Shown here: piece by piece, positions 10,361 through 23,987 of the stretch
Layout of the letters: every line of letters begins with the position of its first letter
Position numbering within the stretch: position 1 is the first letter of the stretch
Assembly (NCBI GenBank): GCA_001592805.2
Contig: CP051141.1
Span: 1 to 64,000, forward strand
Direction: 5' to 3'
DNA from: Peltaster fructicola
Taxonomy: Eukaryota; Ascomycota; Dothideomycetes
Length of the DNA: 64,000 nucleotides
The notes under the pieces: generated by a model
Seen by the model: only the letters and a program-made list of their open reading frames with translations
What the model was told of the DNA's origin: nothing
The model's database searches: none
Program-made: the position numbers and the translations under genes

Positions 10361-13300
10361 TACTGCTCTGAATAGTAAGCTGCGCTTCATGCTTCTGCAT
10401 CAATCGCACGAAGACATACAGCACCAATCCATGGTGGCTTAGCAGACTGCCCCCGAAGACGCCGGTCCTACAATAGACACCTCCAGTAATGCGTCTCTGC
10501 AATTCGTTCAGCTACTCAACAAGGCTGAGCAACGTACCTAGCAGAGTTTCCAGGAGGCTTCATGACAGCTCTGGTCAAGCAGTAGCAGCCTCGCGATAGG
10601 CTTCCGCAGTGTGGTACGATAGCAACAAATCTCCTTGCGAGCTGTAGTATCATGTCAACGAGCTTCGACGAGAGCCTTTGCCAGCAGGATCAAGCTCACG
10701 ACGAGTCTAGTACGGTGCTAGGATGGCATCGACTCCAAGACTAGTCACAATGTCATGTCCTGCACAGCCTTCAGCAGCCTGATGATGATTGACGGCAACA
10801 ACCAGCACACAGAGCGAGAGCGTAGCATCGTGCAGTGCGTGTGGCTGATAAGGACCAGCGTTTCCTTGGCTGCAGTACGCCCTGACTTGCGTCGAGGAAC
10901 CACAGGATTACCCAGCATCACCCGTCTCACGCGGTGACAGCCGGTCTGGATCTCCAGCATCACGGCGCCATCTTCAAGGACGACGGCCAGCGAATTGTTC
11001 GAAGTGGTCGAACCTGCAGAGGCTCACAGACTCCAGCTTTAGGTTCATGTGTTGTTTCTCATGACTTGGAAGAACAAGGTGTGGAAGCAGTGTCGCAACG
11101 AACATCAGCTCTATAGATCAAGCGAACACGACTCAGTCTCCATCTGGCAGTCAGCAGCCTTGCAATGAGTCTGCGATGCTCTATTCGAGTGTCGAGAGCC
11201 GTGCAGCTGATCGTAGCTCGGTATCCTCCAGCAGCGTAGTATGTGCCCCGTCCCAAGTGAACACGACACGCCTGACAGCAGCATCGGCCTCTCATCAAGT
11301 AGCACAGGTGCTCTAGACAGCAGGCATCGCTCTCCTCGTGCGACTCAATCCCAGCGAGTCTGGCCGAATTCAAGAGCAGGTGAGCTTGATATGCAGTCCG
11401 ACGTGCGTACCGACCACCTGCAAGTTCGATGTGAACGCTTGCCAGATCTGCACCAGTATCTTGGTATAGCAAGCTCTTACGATCCTCGTCAACAACACTG
11501 CTGCTTTGTATGCATCATTTGTATCCTTCTCTTTCACCTTGACCTCAGTCTCCTTTGAGGATCTATTCACAAGCTCACTCGCTGATTGAAGCAAGCTCTT
11601 GTATCAGCTGCGGGCTGCTGAGCATTGTAGCAATGATACTGTATGCACACGCATTGTTGCTGATAAAAGCTGGAGATCGAACGACAGTGGCATGCCTGTG
11701 ACTGTATTGAGGCGAGGATCGTGAGGATGGTGTTGATATGGGCATACGAGCACACTCGTGCGAGGATGTCCACGCAGAGATCCAACATGCGGCATGGAGT
11801 GGTGGTGGTGCTGCTGTCGAGGACAAGGTGAGGCCGAGAGTGGTACGCGAGATCGATAGCTATGCAGCTCAATACCACATCCAGTGTCCTTGCGCAAGCT
11901 ATACGCTCTCGCCAGCGCTTCACTACGTTCATGACGTGGCCTCCTCTCAGCAATCACCATGACTCCATCGCAACCTTCACTCTTCGTCGCAGATGTCTCA
12001 TCCCTTTCTCGATGTATAGCTCGATCTCTCGCCCGACGATCAGCTCGAAACTTCGCTAGAATGCGTTGAGAGACCGGCAGAGTGTATGGGGAAATGCCGA
12101 AGCTCGCAGCAATTATGGTGTAGGACGACGATACGGTGGACTTGTAGGATGTGCGAATGCACCTGCCATAATCTCATCGCTCTGATCTTGCTTCGAAGTC
12201 GAGAGCATTGCACATGCGATGCTGTCGATGAGATGAGCGTCGCAACGATACTGGCGATGCTATGCAGAACATGGCGATGGACTGACGTTGATGTAGGATG
12301 AAAGAAGAAGAGACAACTACGAGCACAACAAACTCACAACCTCCCCGCTTAGACCACTTTACAACAATCCCACCACAATATTCGTCGTCCTGTAACACCA
12401 CAACAACAGCAGCTGCACACCTCCCGATACCTTCACTATGCTCATGGAGCTCGGCGCTACCCTCTAGACACTAGAGCGGCGTCGAACGGTTGAGTTTTCG
12501 GTACACTGAAATCACAACACCTCCATACAAACTCAAGCGCGCACAAAGCCACAATACCTCGAACAGCGCCATCAATACGCCTTCCACCACGCTCAAACCA
12601 TACTCACCGTCATTTTGAGCTATGCGCTATTCGATGGTGCTATAATCGTGATGGTCGGACACGAATTGAGATTCTCTCATATAAACAGCCGGCACAGTAC
12701 CAGCGATTGCTCCCACAACTGAGCACCTATACACTTCCTACGTGCTTCAATCAACTCAAATCAGTCCGCTCTACATACTGGCAGAGTTCTGGAACAATCT
12801 GAGCACGTCGCAAAATGAGATCTGCAAGATCTGCCAGTTTCAGCACGGTAATCAACTCAAAATCACCTAGTTTCCATACAAAACCACTCTCAGAATCGTC
12901 GATTTCGTGCTGGATCATGGTACACACGTGGTGCTGATGTATGAGCTCGAAAAGCCACTCCCGAGGTTGAAACCACATCAAAGTGCACTCAGATTAGCAT
13001 AGGAACGCCGGAGACAAGGAAAATCCCAAGTTAACTGTACACACTGCAGGAACAACCCGGGATTGGCAAGTGGTCGCTTCTGCATGAATGATCGAAGAAG
13101 GCCTTCTATGAGAGACACTCCAACGGTCCCCAACGACGACAACGCCTGCACAACCGGCATAGAGCGACCGATAACGTTGCACATACAGACATCGTTCGCC
13201 GCGTTCAGTCCATCGATTCCTCGCTCACCCGTCAGGTCCATCTCTCATGTGCACATCACTCCCAAATCTGCACTCCATTGACAGGCCCCGGCTGCTCACG

Positions 13301-15235
13301 ACACAGCTCTGATCGCTCAAGGGAGATCCTCGCTCATCGCCGAGCGTCTCGCTCTTCAATCATGGCTCATACATGTTCAGCTTGCGAGAAATCCCTTGCA
13401 TCTACGGTCGATGAACAGCTCTTCGGCTGCCTTAGTTCTCGCCTTCTGTACACGCCTCGAGACAGTTCGTAGCTCTGTTGCACCTCGAGGCATGACTACT
13501 CTCGATCCCTACCGCCCACTGTACTTCAGGGCAACCTTTGCCCAGGACGTCTCCTGTACAACTCATGGAGCATCGCCAGCTCCGCTGCATCTCCAGACAC
13601 AACGTCTAGCTCGCTGATGACTGTGGACAACGCCAGACTCTCAAGCTTCCTGCAGGACGATCTCGAGCTCGCATGCTCGTTGTGTATCATCCCGCGGATG
13701 CTGTACGACGGTACTCAGCTTACCCGAGCCTTCAGCACACATCCAATCTTGCTTCAGCAATCATCAGACGTCCCCATCCCTGTCGAGGACAGTCGTCGAC
13801 GTCTGTAGTCCTTCAGGAGCACCGATCAGCTCGAACTCTCCTTGCAGGCGACGCTCAAGTACTCTCGCTCGTTGGGAACAACTCAAACACCTCCTGGACA
13901 CAAACCGTAGTGTCTGGGCATTCGAGAGTTGGCTCGTGACTGCAGGACTTGATGCTCTTCGGCTCCTCTCTGACAAGACGCAGGACCTGTATGCGTGGGA
14001 AACCGCTCGGCGCTTGCATCGTCCTGCGTCTGCACATCCTCAGCTCTGGTCAGCTCGACTCACAACTTCCAGAGTCCGCCTGTCCTCCAGAGATCCTGCA
14101 TGCTTTTGTAACTCAATCTCTAGCACACCCGGAGGCTTCTCAGCTTCACTGGCCACAGCGCTCCCGTCTTCGCTGCGTTGATCGAACGCCGGCTCTTGGA
14201 CTTTCACGCACCGAGATCTTGGAGGACATGTTGGATTGTCCTACTGTTCTAGCTCCAGGACGATGCGGTCGGCTCAGTCTATGGAATGCGTAAAGCGAAC
14301 GTGGTCCAGGTTTTATTCGATGATCGCAGCGCTATTGACTGAGTCGACAAAGCGCTGAACAACGTGGACGACGCTGTTCAAACCCAGAGGGTGAGATCCT
14401 TGATGTCGGCTTCCAGTTCTTGTCCAGCTGTAACGTCCTATCCTCATGATATCAGCAGTGAGAGATGAACCAGTGCGTGACCATTAAAGCATTCTTCCGC
14501 TGGGCTTCTACTAGGCGACCAGCGACTGGGCACGGAGTCGCTGCGCAGTTCCAGCATACTTGTGACCAGAGCTCCTATATCAGACATTGTTGTCAGCAGA
14601 GCTGAGGATGCCCGTAAACGCTGCCACTTGGGCAGAACGATCAAAAGCCCGATCACGTATGTGACTGCTCGGTGAGAACAGCTTCAGTGCTTGTTGACAG
14701 TGGCGACACTGATCTTGCGTTGCCTACTGTGTCGGTCAGAGCATTGCATTCGTCTCAGTCGCACACCATCAAGAAGACTGCGCTGTGGTGCTGACAAGCG
14801 CATTCGGTATATCGATGAGCTGGGTTGGACTCTGCCATAATCCGCTGCAGTATGAGGTGTACTGCTAACGACAATTCGTTGAGAACGTCGATCTCAGTGC
14901 TCTACGGGAGTCGTGACAGCACACGCCGCTGATCCAACGCTCCAGCGTGGCTCCTGGCCTTGACAACACTGTTGCTCTGTGAGTATCAATTGGACCGCTC
15001 GTCTAGATGGTGGTCTAGTTTTGGCAGCAGCATACACGACTCTTGACGGTACGACTATAGCCTTGTCCTAGTCTGGAGCTGTTTGTCTCCCGATGGTTCC
15101 AGCGATGGTCAACGACAGCTGGTACATGTCTGACGATGGCCTAGATTCAGCGCATCAGATCACTATGCTCTTGTGCGCAGGAACAATGCACAAGCAAAGC
15201 GACAACGATCATCACCGATCGCCAGTCCAAGTAAT

Positions 15236-16192
15236 CTACCACGACGACTGCATAACATGCTGATGATCGCTTGATCCTTCGAATGGATTCTTGAGCTCGT
15301 TACTCATCAGACGTACTCGGAACTGGCGCCAACAGTGATGCAAAGGTGTGTCCGTTTCGTCACTCAGCATGCGGGTGGACATCGTAACGATTTGCCGATC
15401 AGCAAGGTTGCGCCAAACGATAGCAGCATCGCGCGATCCAGACGAGCAGTATGTGGCATTTGGTGGTCTGCTCAGTGCCTGGTCGTGTAGGATGAATTCA
15501 TGAATAGGTCGAAAGCATAGCTGCAATGACCGCTGCTTTCCCTGCTTCTGCTTCCGACGATCTTGTTGAAACTCGCATATGATGTAGCCTTCTATAACGT
15601 CTTTAGGTTGAGCAAGTTCTGTATTGTTCGCAATAAAGTTGAGAAAATGCGCGGTCATCTTGTGCAGCCTGTTTGAGACTTCTCGCTGAGCTTCGTCATC
15701 TGCCAAGCCGTGACACCAGTGCTGATGTGTACTTTCGACAAGGCACAGCCATGAGTTGGTTGTTCATAGCAAGGGCTATTGTATGAAGCGAGTAGCTTTG
15801 CGACTGTGTTGTGATCGTCCAAGATGCTCGTACTGCCATTCAGTGCACCGTTACGTGATGAGCACGACAACATGATTGAAGGGGTGGACTCTGCCAGTGC
15901 TAGACAGCAGGAAAGCAATCTTCGACCAGGGATAGTCGCATGACCACAGAGGTGACGCTGTCTTCAGTGTTGTTGATCTGGTCATGCAGCAGGATAGAAG
16001 GTACCCATGATGAGCCTTACTCGCTGCTCAATGCTGCAGCAGGAGGAATGCGCGAAGTCAAGACTCTGCTCGTCTAGAGTCGCCCGATCAGTACGATACA
16101 ACTGACAACGGCATCGTCCACGCGACTGAACAAACAAGACGTAGATCGCACTGGCGACCATTCTCGCAGCTTCTGTCAGCTTGAGCGCCATT
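15236..16192 (-). CDS. Possible multi-exon gene of unknown function
   Basis: Several minus-strand pieces look like normal protein and can be partly linked by introns of the size used elsewhere in this window. The first piece starts at ATG 16192 (MALKLTEAARMVASAIYVLF...). After ...CCSIEQR there is a GTAAGG donor, then a 43-nt gap ending TGACCAG, then a phase-matched piece beginning INNTEDSVTSVVMRLSL. Further on, a frame with TSILDDHNTVAKLLASYN and then the longest piece (15236-15706), with DDEAQREVSNRLHKMTAHFL, ends at a stop at 15236. The last two joins are not certain; a 47-nt intron with a weak GTGCCT donor would fit one of them. I recognise no domain. It may be a real lineage-specific gene, a decaying one, or a chance run of open frames. 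Confidence 0.3.
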
Positions 16193-19100
16193 ATGTGAAC
16201 AGTGTATCGTCTTGTGATCGCTCAAGCGGCCGGCGATGGCCATCCAGTGCGACACCGACGCAGCTGCATAATGCTCTTTCTTAAGATCAATGTGCTGTAT
16301 GCGCAATGCTACTCGAGTCACAACAGTCCTCGTGCTGACAGCGATATGTAACAGTGGCGTCATCGAGTGCTGTCATTAATCTTGCTGCCGAGGACTGACT
16401 GGGAACGAAGGAGGCCTCGAAAGCCCGTATGGTACGAGGACTCTGCCAGGTCAATCGTGCATTCTGCAGGTGCTCTGGTGACTTTGAAGCTCCACGGCAC
16501 AGATACAGATGAGGAATGAACCATTCTGAGAAGGCACGCAGTGGGATAGCACCCTATACTGTTCTGGTGCTAACGTCATCTCTGAGCTCCTATCCTAGTA
16601 TCAGTCCAAATGCCATACTACCAACAACAAAGCTTATAGCGCCCTTGCTAGGGATAAAGAGCCTAGGACGGCCATGGTTGTCGGAGATCATAGGTTAATA
16701 TAATGCTGTGATGCGTCCCTCGCTGATGGAGAGGTCGATGTCATTGCTTCCTGCTGCGCTGTCGTTGTTGCTCACAATGATCAGATGGGCAACGCTCTTT
16801 CTCTTGTGGGCTTACTACTTCGTGTGGTTGAGCTGTCGATGATGGTATGGAGGGCTGCAATCTTGCTGGTGTCTCATCGTCGACAGTGGATCAGGCTTGA
16901 TTGTGCTCCGTGATCAGTGATGGTCGCTGGATTTGACTGTGCATCGCCTGTGCGGGCTAGGATGGCGCTGAGATACTGTATAGCTCACGACAATATGACG
17001 ACAAGCTGCCCCATTCAATAGGAGGCTACAGACGAAACCTCGTCATCGACTATGCTCTTGAAGTCCATGCTCTTCAGTCATGTATCGCTCCTTACAGCGA
17101 CGACGATAGAGTTGTGATAGAGGCAGCGCAAGGACGACAAAGCTAGACTCGTTGCCGTGCATTCGAACGATGAGATCAGCCCGAGATATCGATGCTGATG
17201 TGTGTGGACGAATGCAAACTGCAGGACGACAGTAATGATCAGACGTTTCGTTGGACTGCAAGTCTACGACGCTACTCTGCTGCAGGGCGTGTAGGAGCCA
17301 TGGAGGAGATCGACGTCAATATGATGACTGATTGTTGACGATGACGCTGTATGTGACAGAAGCCGATGCTCCTGAGAGTCTGTTATGTGTTACAGAGAGG
17401 TCGTGGATGATTGAGATTGCAGCGATGAGCAGCAACTGTGAGGGACAGACACATATCGTTGAGCTGCAAGTCGGGTGCGAGCTGTCGAGAGCATCGCTCG
17501 ACGTAGCGAAGGTGTACACATGCCTCTTGAGACGTTGCTCCATGCAGTGAGGACTCGATGGGCGTACTGACATGTCTGAAGCGACGTAGACAGTGAAGTG
17601 GCAACGCTTGTGTTGGCCAGAGGACAGCCAGACACAAGTCTCGGATCTGTACCTACCATATAGATATGCGCCAGTATGGTTGTATGAGTACACTGTCTGC
17701 TTCAGACCGTTACCAAGGTTGCAATCACCAATGCTTGATGGCGTATGTTGCTCGTGGTCCTTCCATAGCAGTATACTGCGTTCTTCTGACGTTGAGCCAT
17801 CGATGCATAGAGCTTCTTGCGCCTTGAGCATGGCAAGCAGGGCTCAAGTCGGGTTGTGTTCGGCATGGCATGCAGAGGCTGCGTCGTACGAACTCAATGA
17901 TCGTTGAGGTTAGGCCATTGGACCAGCTGGCTGCGCTACTCTGGTATCTGATCAAGTAGGGCGACCTGTCTGTCAAGCGAATGCGCATTCCCTGGTGCGG
18001 GTGTCTGCTGACTGCATGTCAAGCATCTCATATAGTCATTGCAGACGAAAGACGATTGAAGCACGCCGTTCGTTGGCAACAAGACTGTCGACCGGCATTT
18101 CAAGTACGGTCCTCTCTGACACAACGATGTTGTCTTGGTGGTGCACACTTCGATCACGGATGCAATCTGATGTGCTCAGATCGTTCGATGGGATAGGATG
18201 GATATGAAGTGTGCTCCTAAGCCTTGGTGTGATCTCTCTTGACGGCAGGAGGTGCTGCTAGCAGCGTTGGGTAACATATGGATGGCTTGTCGATCGACTG
18301 ACTGCGTGAGGCGTGCGGTGATTGACGTTGACGCAAGTCGAATGCAATGGTGAAAGCATGTGAAAGGTTCTCGCTGATCCAGTATGCAACGACTGGAGAA
18401 GCGAGGGCTGCCCACCATCAGTACAACACCTTTGTCCAGCTGTGACTGACTGCATGGCTTGACAGGCATCGAGCCTCTCGTCTATGACGATCAATCGGGC
18501 GGATGGCAGCAACTGAGCTTTTCGAATGCTTCGAGACGCATGTGCTGCGATGACCAGGTGTGTTGCCTTCGTCCGATACTCCATGTCGATAACTAACTGT
18601 AGTTTCAGGCCTGGGTACTGCTACTTGTGTAGTAGGGAGTGCTTAGTCTCCATTGCTGGATCTCATGATCGTCGAGTGCGTAACGAGGACCATACTGCTG
18701 GTCAACTGCGTCGTGAGGATAGTGATCTCCCTGGCCAGATGCACAGCGCGGATCGCATGCACTGCTTACATGTCTGCTGAGCTGGATGTACTCTCGTATG
18801 CCTGTCGGGATGCATAGAATGCTCATGCCGGTCGGGCTGCGCCTCACCACTCAATGCGTGTCGAAGAGTGCACTCATCACCCTGGATGCGTGGCATGTAG
18901 CGCTCTTGTTGCCCAAGTGCGCAGCAAAGGCCGGAATTGTTGCTTCACATGCGCGGCGTGTTACGCAGTCCTTGCCTATTAGCTCGGCAAGGACTCTTCA
19001 TGAGTAGAGTGAGCTCGAAGATAGCGAGACTGGCGGTCAGTCGACCAGCAAGTTCGGTCACTGTCAAAAGTCCTAGGAGTTGACTTGCGGCTGTGTTATC

Positions 19101-22100
19101 AGAGCCCTTGGGATCCCAGACAGAGGACGATCGACGTAGAGCATGATCGTCATGACATTTCGCTGCCTTCTGTACAGCGGCTCGAATCGCGATTGAATCG
19201 TGGCAGCTGTTCACCGGTTGTCGTTGCGTTAGAGACTCGTGGGAGACATTGAGCTAGAGCGATTGATGATGTTGAGGCCGCCATGCGATATGGTGATGAT
19301 AGTAGATAGTCCAGCTGTGGTAAGAGTCGTCAGCATCGTCAAAGATATAGTCGTCGGTGTTAGTCCTGTCATGGATAGTCCTCCAGAGCAACAGACGAGT
19401 CGATCTGAACCAGGGCGCTGAGGCTTTGCTGAGGTCAATCGCAGCACAGTGACGACTGTCCAGCTACATTGCGAGGTGAGACTGAGGCTCTTGTCTATGC
19501 ATAGTGGTCGCGGGCATGATCCAGAGGCTGTTGATCGCTCATTGTTCAGCCAAACCGCAGGATATCAACCAGGCGATAACGTGCCCCTTCATGATCTCGT
19601 CGAGCTGTATATGGTAGGCTATCTTCAAGCATATGCTCGACAAGCAACAGTCAATGATGACCTCGCGGTCTGGTTTGGCGACAGGAAGTTGTAGGCGGCT
19701 CGCTAAGCACTATGATACTGGCCTGTGGACCAACATCAAAGTGCTATCGTCTTGCAAAGGTACCGAGACTGTTGTCCCCCGGCGAAGTGAGGATTTCGAG
19801 TGGCGCTGTGGTGTAAAGGATGACTCCCACGCTCTTCGCGAAGAGCATCATCGCCGTCCTTAGGGAAGAGCACCATCGACGTCGATCAATATGACAGTTG
19901 AAGCTTCGATAGACATCAGTCGCCATTGTGAGGCAAAGACGGACCATCGAGCCATCGATGAACCCAACAGGCTGAAGCGCATCCGGCCCGGAGAGCATGC
20001 GGGGCTTCATGATGTCGCAGTGGTGCAAGTCGGAGGTATACCGTTGAGGCGAAGTCGTTGTCTAGACAGTGCAGACGTCGAGAAGATGCAATCAATGACC
20101 ATGCTTCCACGTGCCATGATGCACTATCGCTAGATATTTGAACATACTTCAGGCTCTTCCGGATATGGCATGACATTCGTTCCAAGCTCTTCCGCAACTC
20201 AGGGATGACTCGCACCCATCGGACCACATCCTTTCTTGACCCAGGGTATACGACTCTTGCTCTCCGCTTCTTAGAAAGCATATGGGTGGTTGTGAAACTC
20301 ATATTGGCTCTTTCCAGCTCGATGACATGACGATGGCCGCAATCATGAGCACAGCGTGTCGACAGACGGCAATAGGTAGAGTGATGAGTGCGTTGTGGAA
20401 GATCGTAGCTGCTCGTTGGCGTGCGATGGCAACTATAGAGACCAAACAACTCGTGATGGAGGCGGTAGACAGGTGCCATGACGGCAGAAGTGAAGGTCGC
20501 CCGAGACTATCTCCATACTCGCGAGTATGTGGCGCAGTCTTAGTATCGGCTGCAGTGGCGTGCGACTTTGGTTTCGAGGCAGCAAAATGGAGGCCAGGTC
20601 TGCTATGGCTCGGCGGGGTGTGTCAATTCTCGGTATCTGCAGCAGCTGAACAAGTTTGCTATAGGTCGGCGGTGGCATGTGAAGATTGACAACGTGTGCG
20701 GCAGTCTCAGTATCTGCGCCGACGGCATGCAGCAGTGGTTGTGAGAGGAGCGTCGAGAGTGAGCTTGCTATGGCTGGCAGCGATACGCGGTGCGAAGATA
20801 CTTGTAGTCTGTGACGAAGATGAAGCAATGCTGGATTCGGTGGAGGACTGTGGAAGACGTGCGATGGCTCGTCATAAGAGTTGGTCATCGAATCTGCTCG
20901 TTTAGTGTCCGTCCTAGTGCTTGGCTGTCAGCATCTTGACATCGGCATGATGCCAGGCAATGTACTCGACATCCCTGGGAGTGTCCGCCATCAGACTCTT
21001 ACAGCTCTTATAGTAGATCTCATACTCTTGTCATTGTTCTTGGCCTCAGAAATCACGACGCTTGCAGCGAACTTCGCCCTTTTGTCGATGTTATCAAATC
21101 CCAGACCATCGCAACTGTTGCAGCCAACGACTCTGACGTTGCCAACATCGTCAGCTTATTGTCAAGCAGCCCAAGCATTTCAGATCGTAGGCGCTGCAAG
21201 AACGATTCGGCTGCTAGCAACGTTGTATGGGTAAGATCGTAGTCCGGTCGATAGGATGTAGCAGTCATGTTCGACTAGGCAGAATCTTCCAGCTCGAAGC
21301 ATTGCTCAGGCGCAGAAGGTGTTCGAAGTGCTGTGGCTGCTCGTAGTGCATCGTACATGTAGGTTGAGGAGCGTCTTGTCGTTGGCGTCAGATCGAGGCG
21401 GGAGAATCTTTGTCGGGGGTCAAGGCAATCGACGTCTAACCATTGTGTACTGGCTGAGGACGGTGATGCGAGAATGGCGATGAAAAATCGTGCTAGAGTG
21501 CTTAAGCCTGTGACTTACCGTCTTGCAGACAGTTCAGCGAATGTGCATTATGATGAGGTTCGCCGTATCAGCATCTTAGCAAGCGCTCGCTGCAGCAGTT
21601 GATGCCATAGCAGCAGGCCGGTATAGAAGCATTCGTTACAAGCTTGTGATCGTCGACAGTGGATCCTGCGATGATATTCGTGATGGTCTTGATGCATTCA
21701 AAAGTGTTGTTGAAAGGAGGAAGCACGCAGAGGGATAAAAATTCATATTGCGACCGCCAAGACAACAACACTACTTCTTCACAGTCCGTTGACTTCCTTC
21801 TAACACCTCGATCTCATCCATGCAGTGGCCGACAGGAGTTGTAGATATGCTTAACTATTCATTCTGCTCAGTTGTACATTCGACGCCGATCATTCATCAC
21901 GCTCAGCATCACAGTGCTCCAGTCCACGTCAAGTAGACATACGTGCTTTTCCAATCTCTCCTGCACTCTCCTGCACTCTCCTACACCCTCCTAGTCCTTC
22001 CATGTCTTTCTTCCTCTCACACATCATCATCCACCTTGATTAATAACCTGGCATGCAGCACAAGCAAGGCTGCAGAAGTCTAAGGAACATGCAGCAGCTT

Positions 22101-22271
22101 CTGAAGCATGGCTCTTCGGCACCAATCAATAGTCCTGCAGCTTGATGCACAGCCATACGCCGGCCACAGCCATCAACTTGCGCCAGCCTTGTAGATGCGC
22201 AGTGCCATCTGCCACCCTCATAGCTCGAAATCCTCCTCCGAATAACACTTCCTCCACGAACATCTTCGATA
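16193..22271. other. Gene-poor subtelomeric block
   Basis: No confident gene in about 6 kb. Short frames with some protein character but no domain are seen at 19449-19694 plus, 19891-20133 plus and 21053-21268 minus. Around 20530-20780 there are diverged tandem copies of a unit containing TCTCRGTATCTGC (near 20537, 20630 and 20703) and TTGCTATRGSTCGG (near 20600, 20653 and 20763), suggesting another eroded minisatellite. At 21955-21995 there is a short run of CTCCTGCACT-like repeats. The last ~60 bases before the gene at 22272 are its probable 5' leader. Confidence 0.45.
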
Positions 22272-23987
22272 ATGCCTCGACGTTACAGATATACACAACT
22301 GAAGCCGACTGAGATCAGACTCATCCACCTACTGCCAGGGCCAGAATTGTCGGCTAGAATCGTCCACTACGCAAGATATAATGCACCCCCATATACCGCA
22401 ATCTCGTACTGCTGGGGAGTTGAACCAGCGAGCATCAAGATTTCAAGATACAAGACGAAGGCATTGGAAAAGAAGCTACAAGACAGTCTTACGATCACAC
22501 AGAATCTCCACGATGCTCTTTCACATTCTCAACATACTGGTAGCGTTGTCTGGGCGGATGCAATCTGTATCAATCAGAGCGATGACATTGAGAAGAGCGA
22601 ACAAGTAGCCAGCATGAGTGCGATCTACAGACACGCACGCAAGACAGTAGTGTGGCTGGGACGAGACACACTGGACTTCGGGGCATTCTTCACGCTGAAA
22701 GCATTCCTCGACGACCGGGGGGATGATTTGGAAGAGTTTCGTAAAGGCGGCTGGTCGCTTCTGGTAGCCAACGGCTTCTTCTTCGAACAAAACAAAGAGC
22801 AAGTCGAGGACATGCGCACTCTGTACAAATCACCTTGGTTCACACGACTGTGGGTTGTGCAGGAGATTGCAGCATCTAAGAGTGTCCTTGTCGCGCATGG
22901 AAATAGCACGATGCCATGGTCCACACTTGCTGTCGTGACAGGTGGCTTATCTGAGCCGTCTTGGCTTGGCAGCTTTCTTGACAGTCTCAAGCCAGTATAC
23001 TCGACGTGTGGAATCGAAAGAGTGAAACATAAGACGACCATCGATCAAACGATAATCATGATGTCCATGGAGCTCGAGTGCAGAGATCCCAGAGACCGCT
23101 GGTTCGCTCTATGCAGTCTTGTTCCCACGAGAGCACAAAGACTCCAGCCCGACTACACAAAAACAGCAGAGGATGTGTTCACAGATCTATCAATAGAGAT
23201 CTTAACTTCGGGTGAGCTGTGGATATTAGAAGACGCAGGAGTAAAAGGGCGGAGCATGCCCTCGTGGGTGTGTGATCTAAGCGAACGGACGACGAACCAT
23301 GCAACCAATGCTCACTGCAACAGTGGTGGTCGTTCTTCCGAGGTGAATTTCCATGATCGGATACTAGAATCTCGAATGTATATGGTCGATACCATACACC
23401 TCACCGTGACAGGGGTAGATTGTGGCTCCTATAATCAAGACCCCATACGAGGGGTTTGGGAGACGAGAAGAGTATCATTCGTCGTCCGTACACTCATTTC
23501 TCAGCCGTACATCACGGGAGAAGATGAGAAGGATGCGTACCTGAGGGTTCTAACGTGTGACAGCAATCACTTTGGGAAGCCTTGCAACGAGAGCGACTTA
23601 TGTGGGCTGGATCTGGAGTCGCAACAGCTGCAAGCAGCCGAGACACTGGCGATGATTGAGTCAATAGCATATTCCGCTGGTGCTACAGAAGCGTCTCAAT
23701 ATGAGCTGATGAACGGACTGTTCACTTGGGCCAAATCGTTCGTACTTGGTGAACGTGGCTTCGTAGGCTGGGTCTCACCCGAAGCAGAGACGGGCGACAA
23801 GATCTGCATCATGCCGGGTCTCAGAGTCCCAGTCATTCTCCGAGAGACAGACACACCAGGCACCTTCATACTGATCGGGACCGCTTACATCCACGGCCTC
23901 ATGTACGACATCGTCGAGGACCTCGAGGTACTACCAGAGAAGAAGCACCTCGTGCCTGACAAGGCAGTGATGGTTAAGATTGTCTGA
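22272..23987 (+). CDS. HET-domain (heterokaryon incompatibility) protein
   Basis: A single-exon ORF of 571 residues. The HET domain occupies about residues 38-200, with its three hallmark blocks: YTAISYCWG at 41-49, VVWADAICINQSDD at 92-105, and QVASMSAIYRHARKTVVWLG at 111-130 ending with SPWFTRLWVVQEIA at 187-200. HET domains are related to TIR domains and trigger cell death in fungal self/non-self recognition. The C-terminal part keeps the usual family ending: a GFVGWVSPEAETGDKICIMP block near 497-516, then PVILRETD and AYIHGLMYD, which suggests a full-length protein. There is no signal peptide, NACHT, ankyrin or WD40 region, so this is the common stand-alone architecture. The start ATG follows AATGCC-poor leader DNA and gives the MPRRYRYTQLKPTEIRLIHL beginning typical of the family. 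Subtelomeric location is common for HET genes. Confidence 0.95.
   Translation: MPRRYRYTQLKPTEIRLIHLLPGPELSARIVHYARYNAPPYTAISYCWGVEPASIKISRYKTKALEKKLQDSLTITQNLHDALSHSQHTGSVVWADAICINQSDDIEKSEQVASMSAIYRHARKTVVWLGRDTLDFGAFFTLKAFLDDRGDDLEEFRKGGWSLLVANGFFFEQNKEQVEDMRTLYKSPWFTRLWVVQEIAASKSVLVAHGNSTMPWSTLAVVTGGLSEPSWLGSFLDSLKPVYSTCGIERVKHKTTIDQTIIMMSMELECRDPRDRWFALCSLVPTRAQRLQPDYTKTAEDVFTDLSIEILTSGELWILEDAGVKGRSMPSWVCDLSERTTNHATNAHCNSGGRSSEVNFHDRILESRMYMVDTIHLTVTGVDCGSYNQDPIRGVWETRRVSFVVRTLISQPYITGEDEKDAYLRVLTCDSNHFGKPCNESDLCGLDLESQQLQAAETLAMIESIAYSAGATEASQYELMNGLFTWAKSFVLGERGFVGWVSPEAETGDKICIMPGLRVPVILRETDTPGTFILIGTAYIHGLMYDIVEDLEVLPEKKHLVPDKAVMVKIV

Larger units (their letters stand above)
8814..15235. 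other. Gene-poor subtelomeric block
   Basis: No confident gene lies in these 6.4 kb. Repeats and a possible relic exon inside it are listed separately. Weak candidates: 11241-11558 plus (105 codons, Ser-rich start and hydrophobic end); 12751-12981 minus (a 76-codon frame with a helical GDFELITVLKLADL stretch); and the plus-strand DNA at about 13350-14290, where protein-like pieces occur in shifting frames (for example RWEQLKHLLDTNRSVWAFES near 13880-13935, in a frame open to 14181). None has a recognised domain and none can be joined convincingly by short introns. Confidence 0.4.

Noticed and set aside
16540-16705. Slightly A/T-richer patch with CTAGGGATAAAGAGCCTAGG, considered as a transposon relic
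   Set aside because: Base composition differs only slightly from its surroundings and no terminal repeats or coding remnant could be seen.
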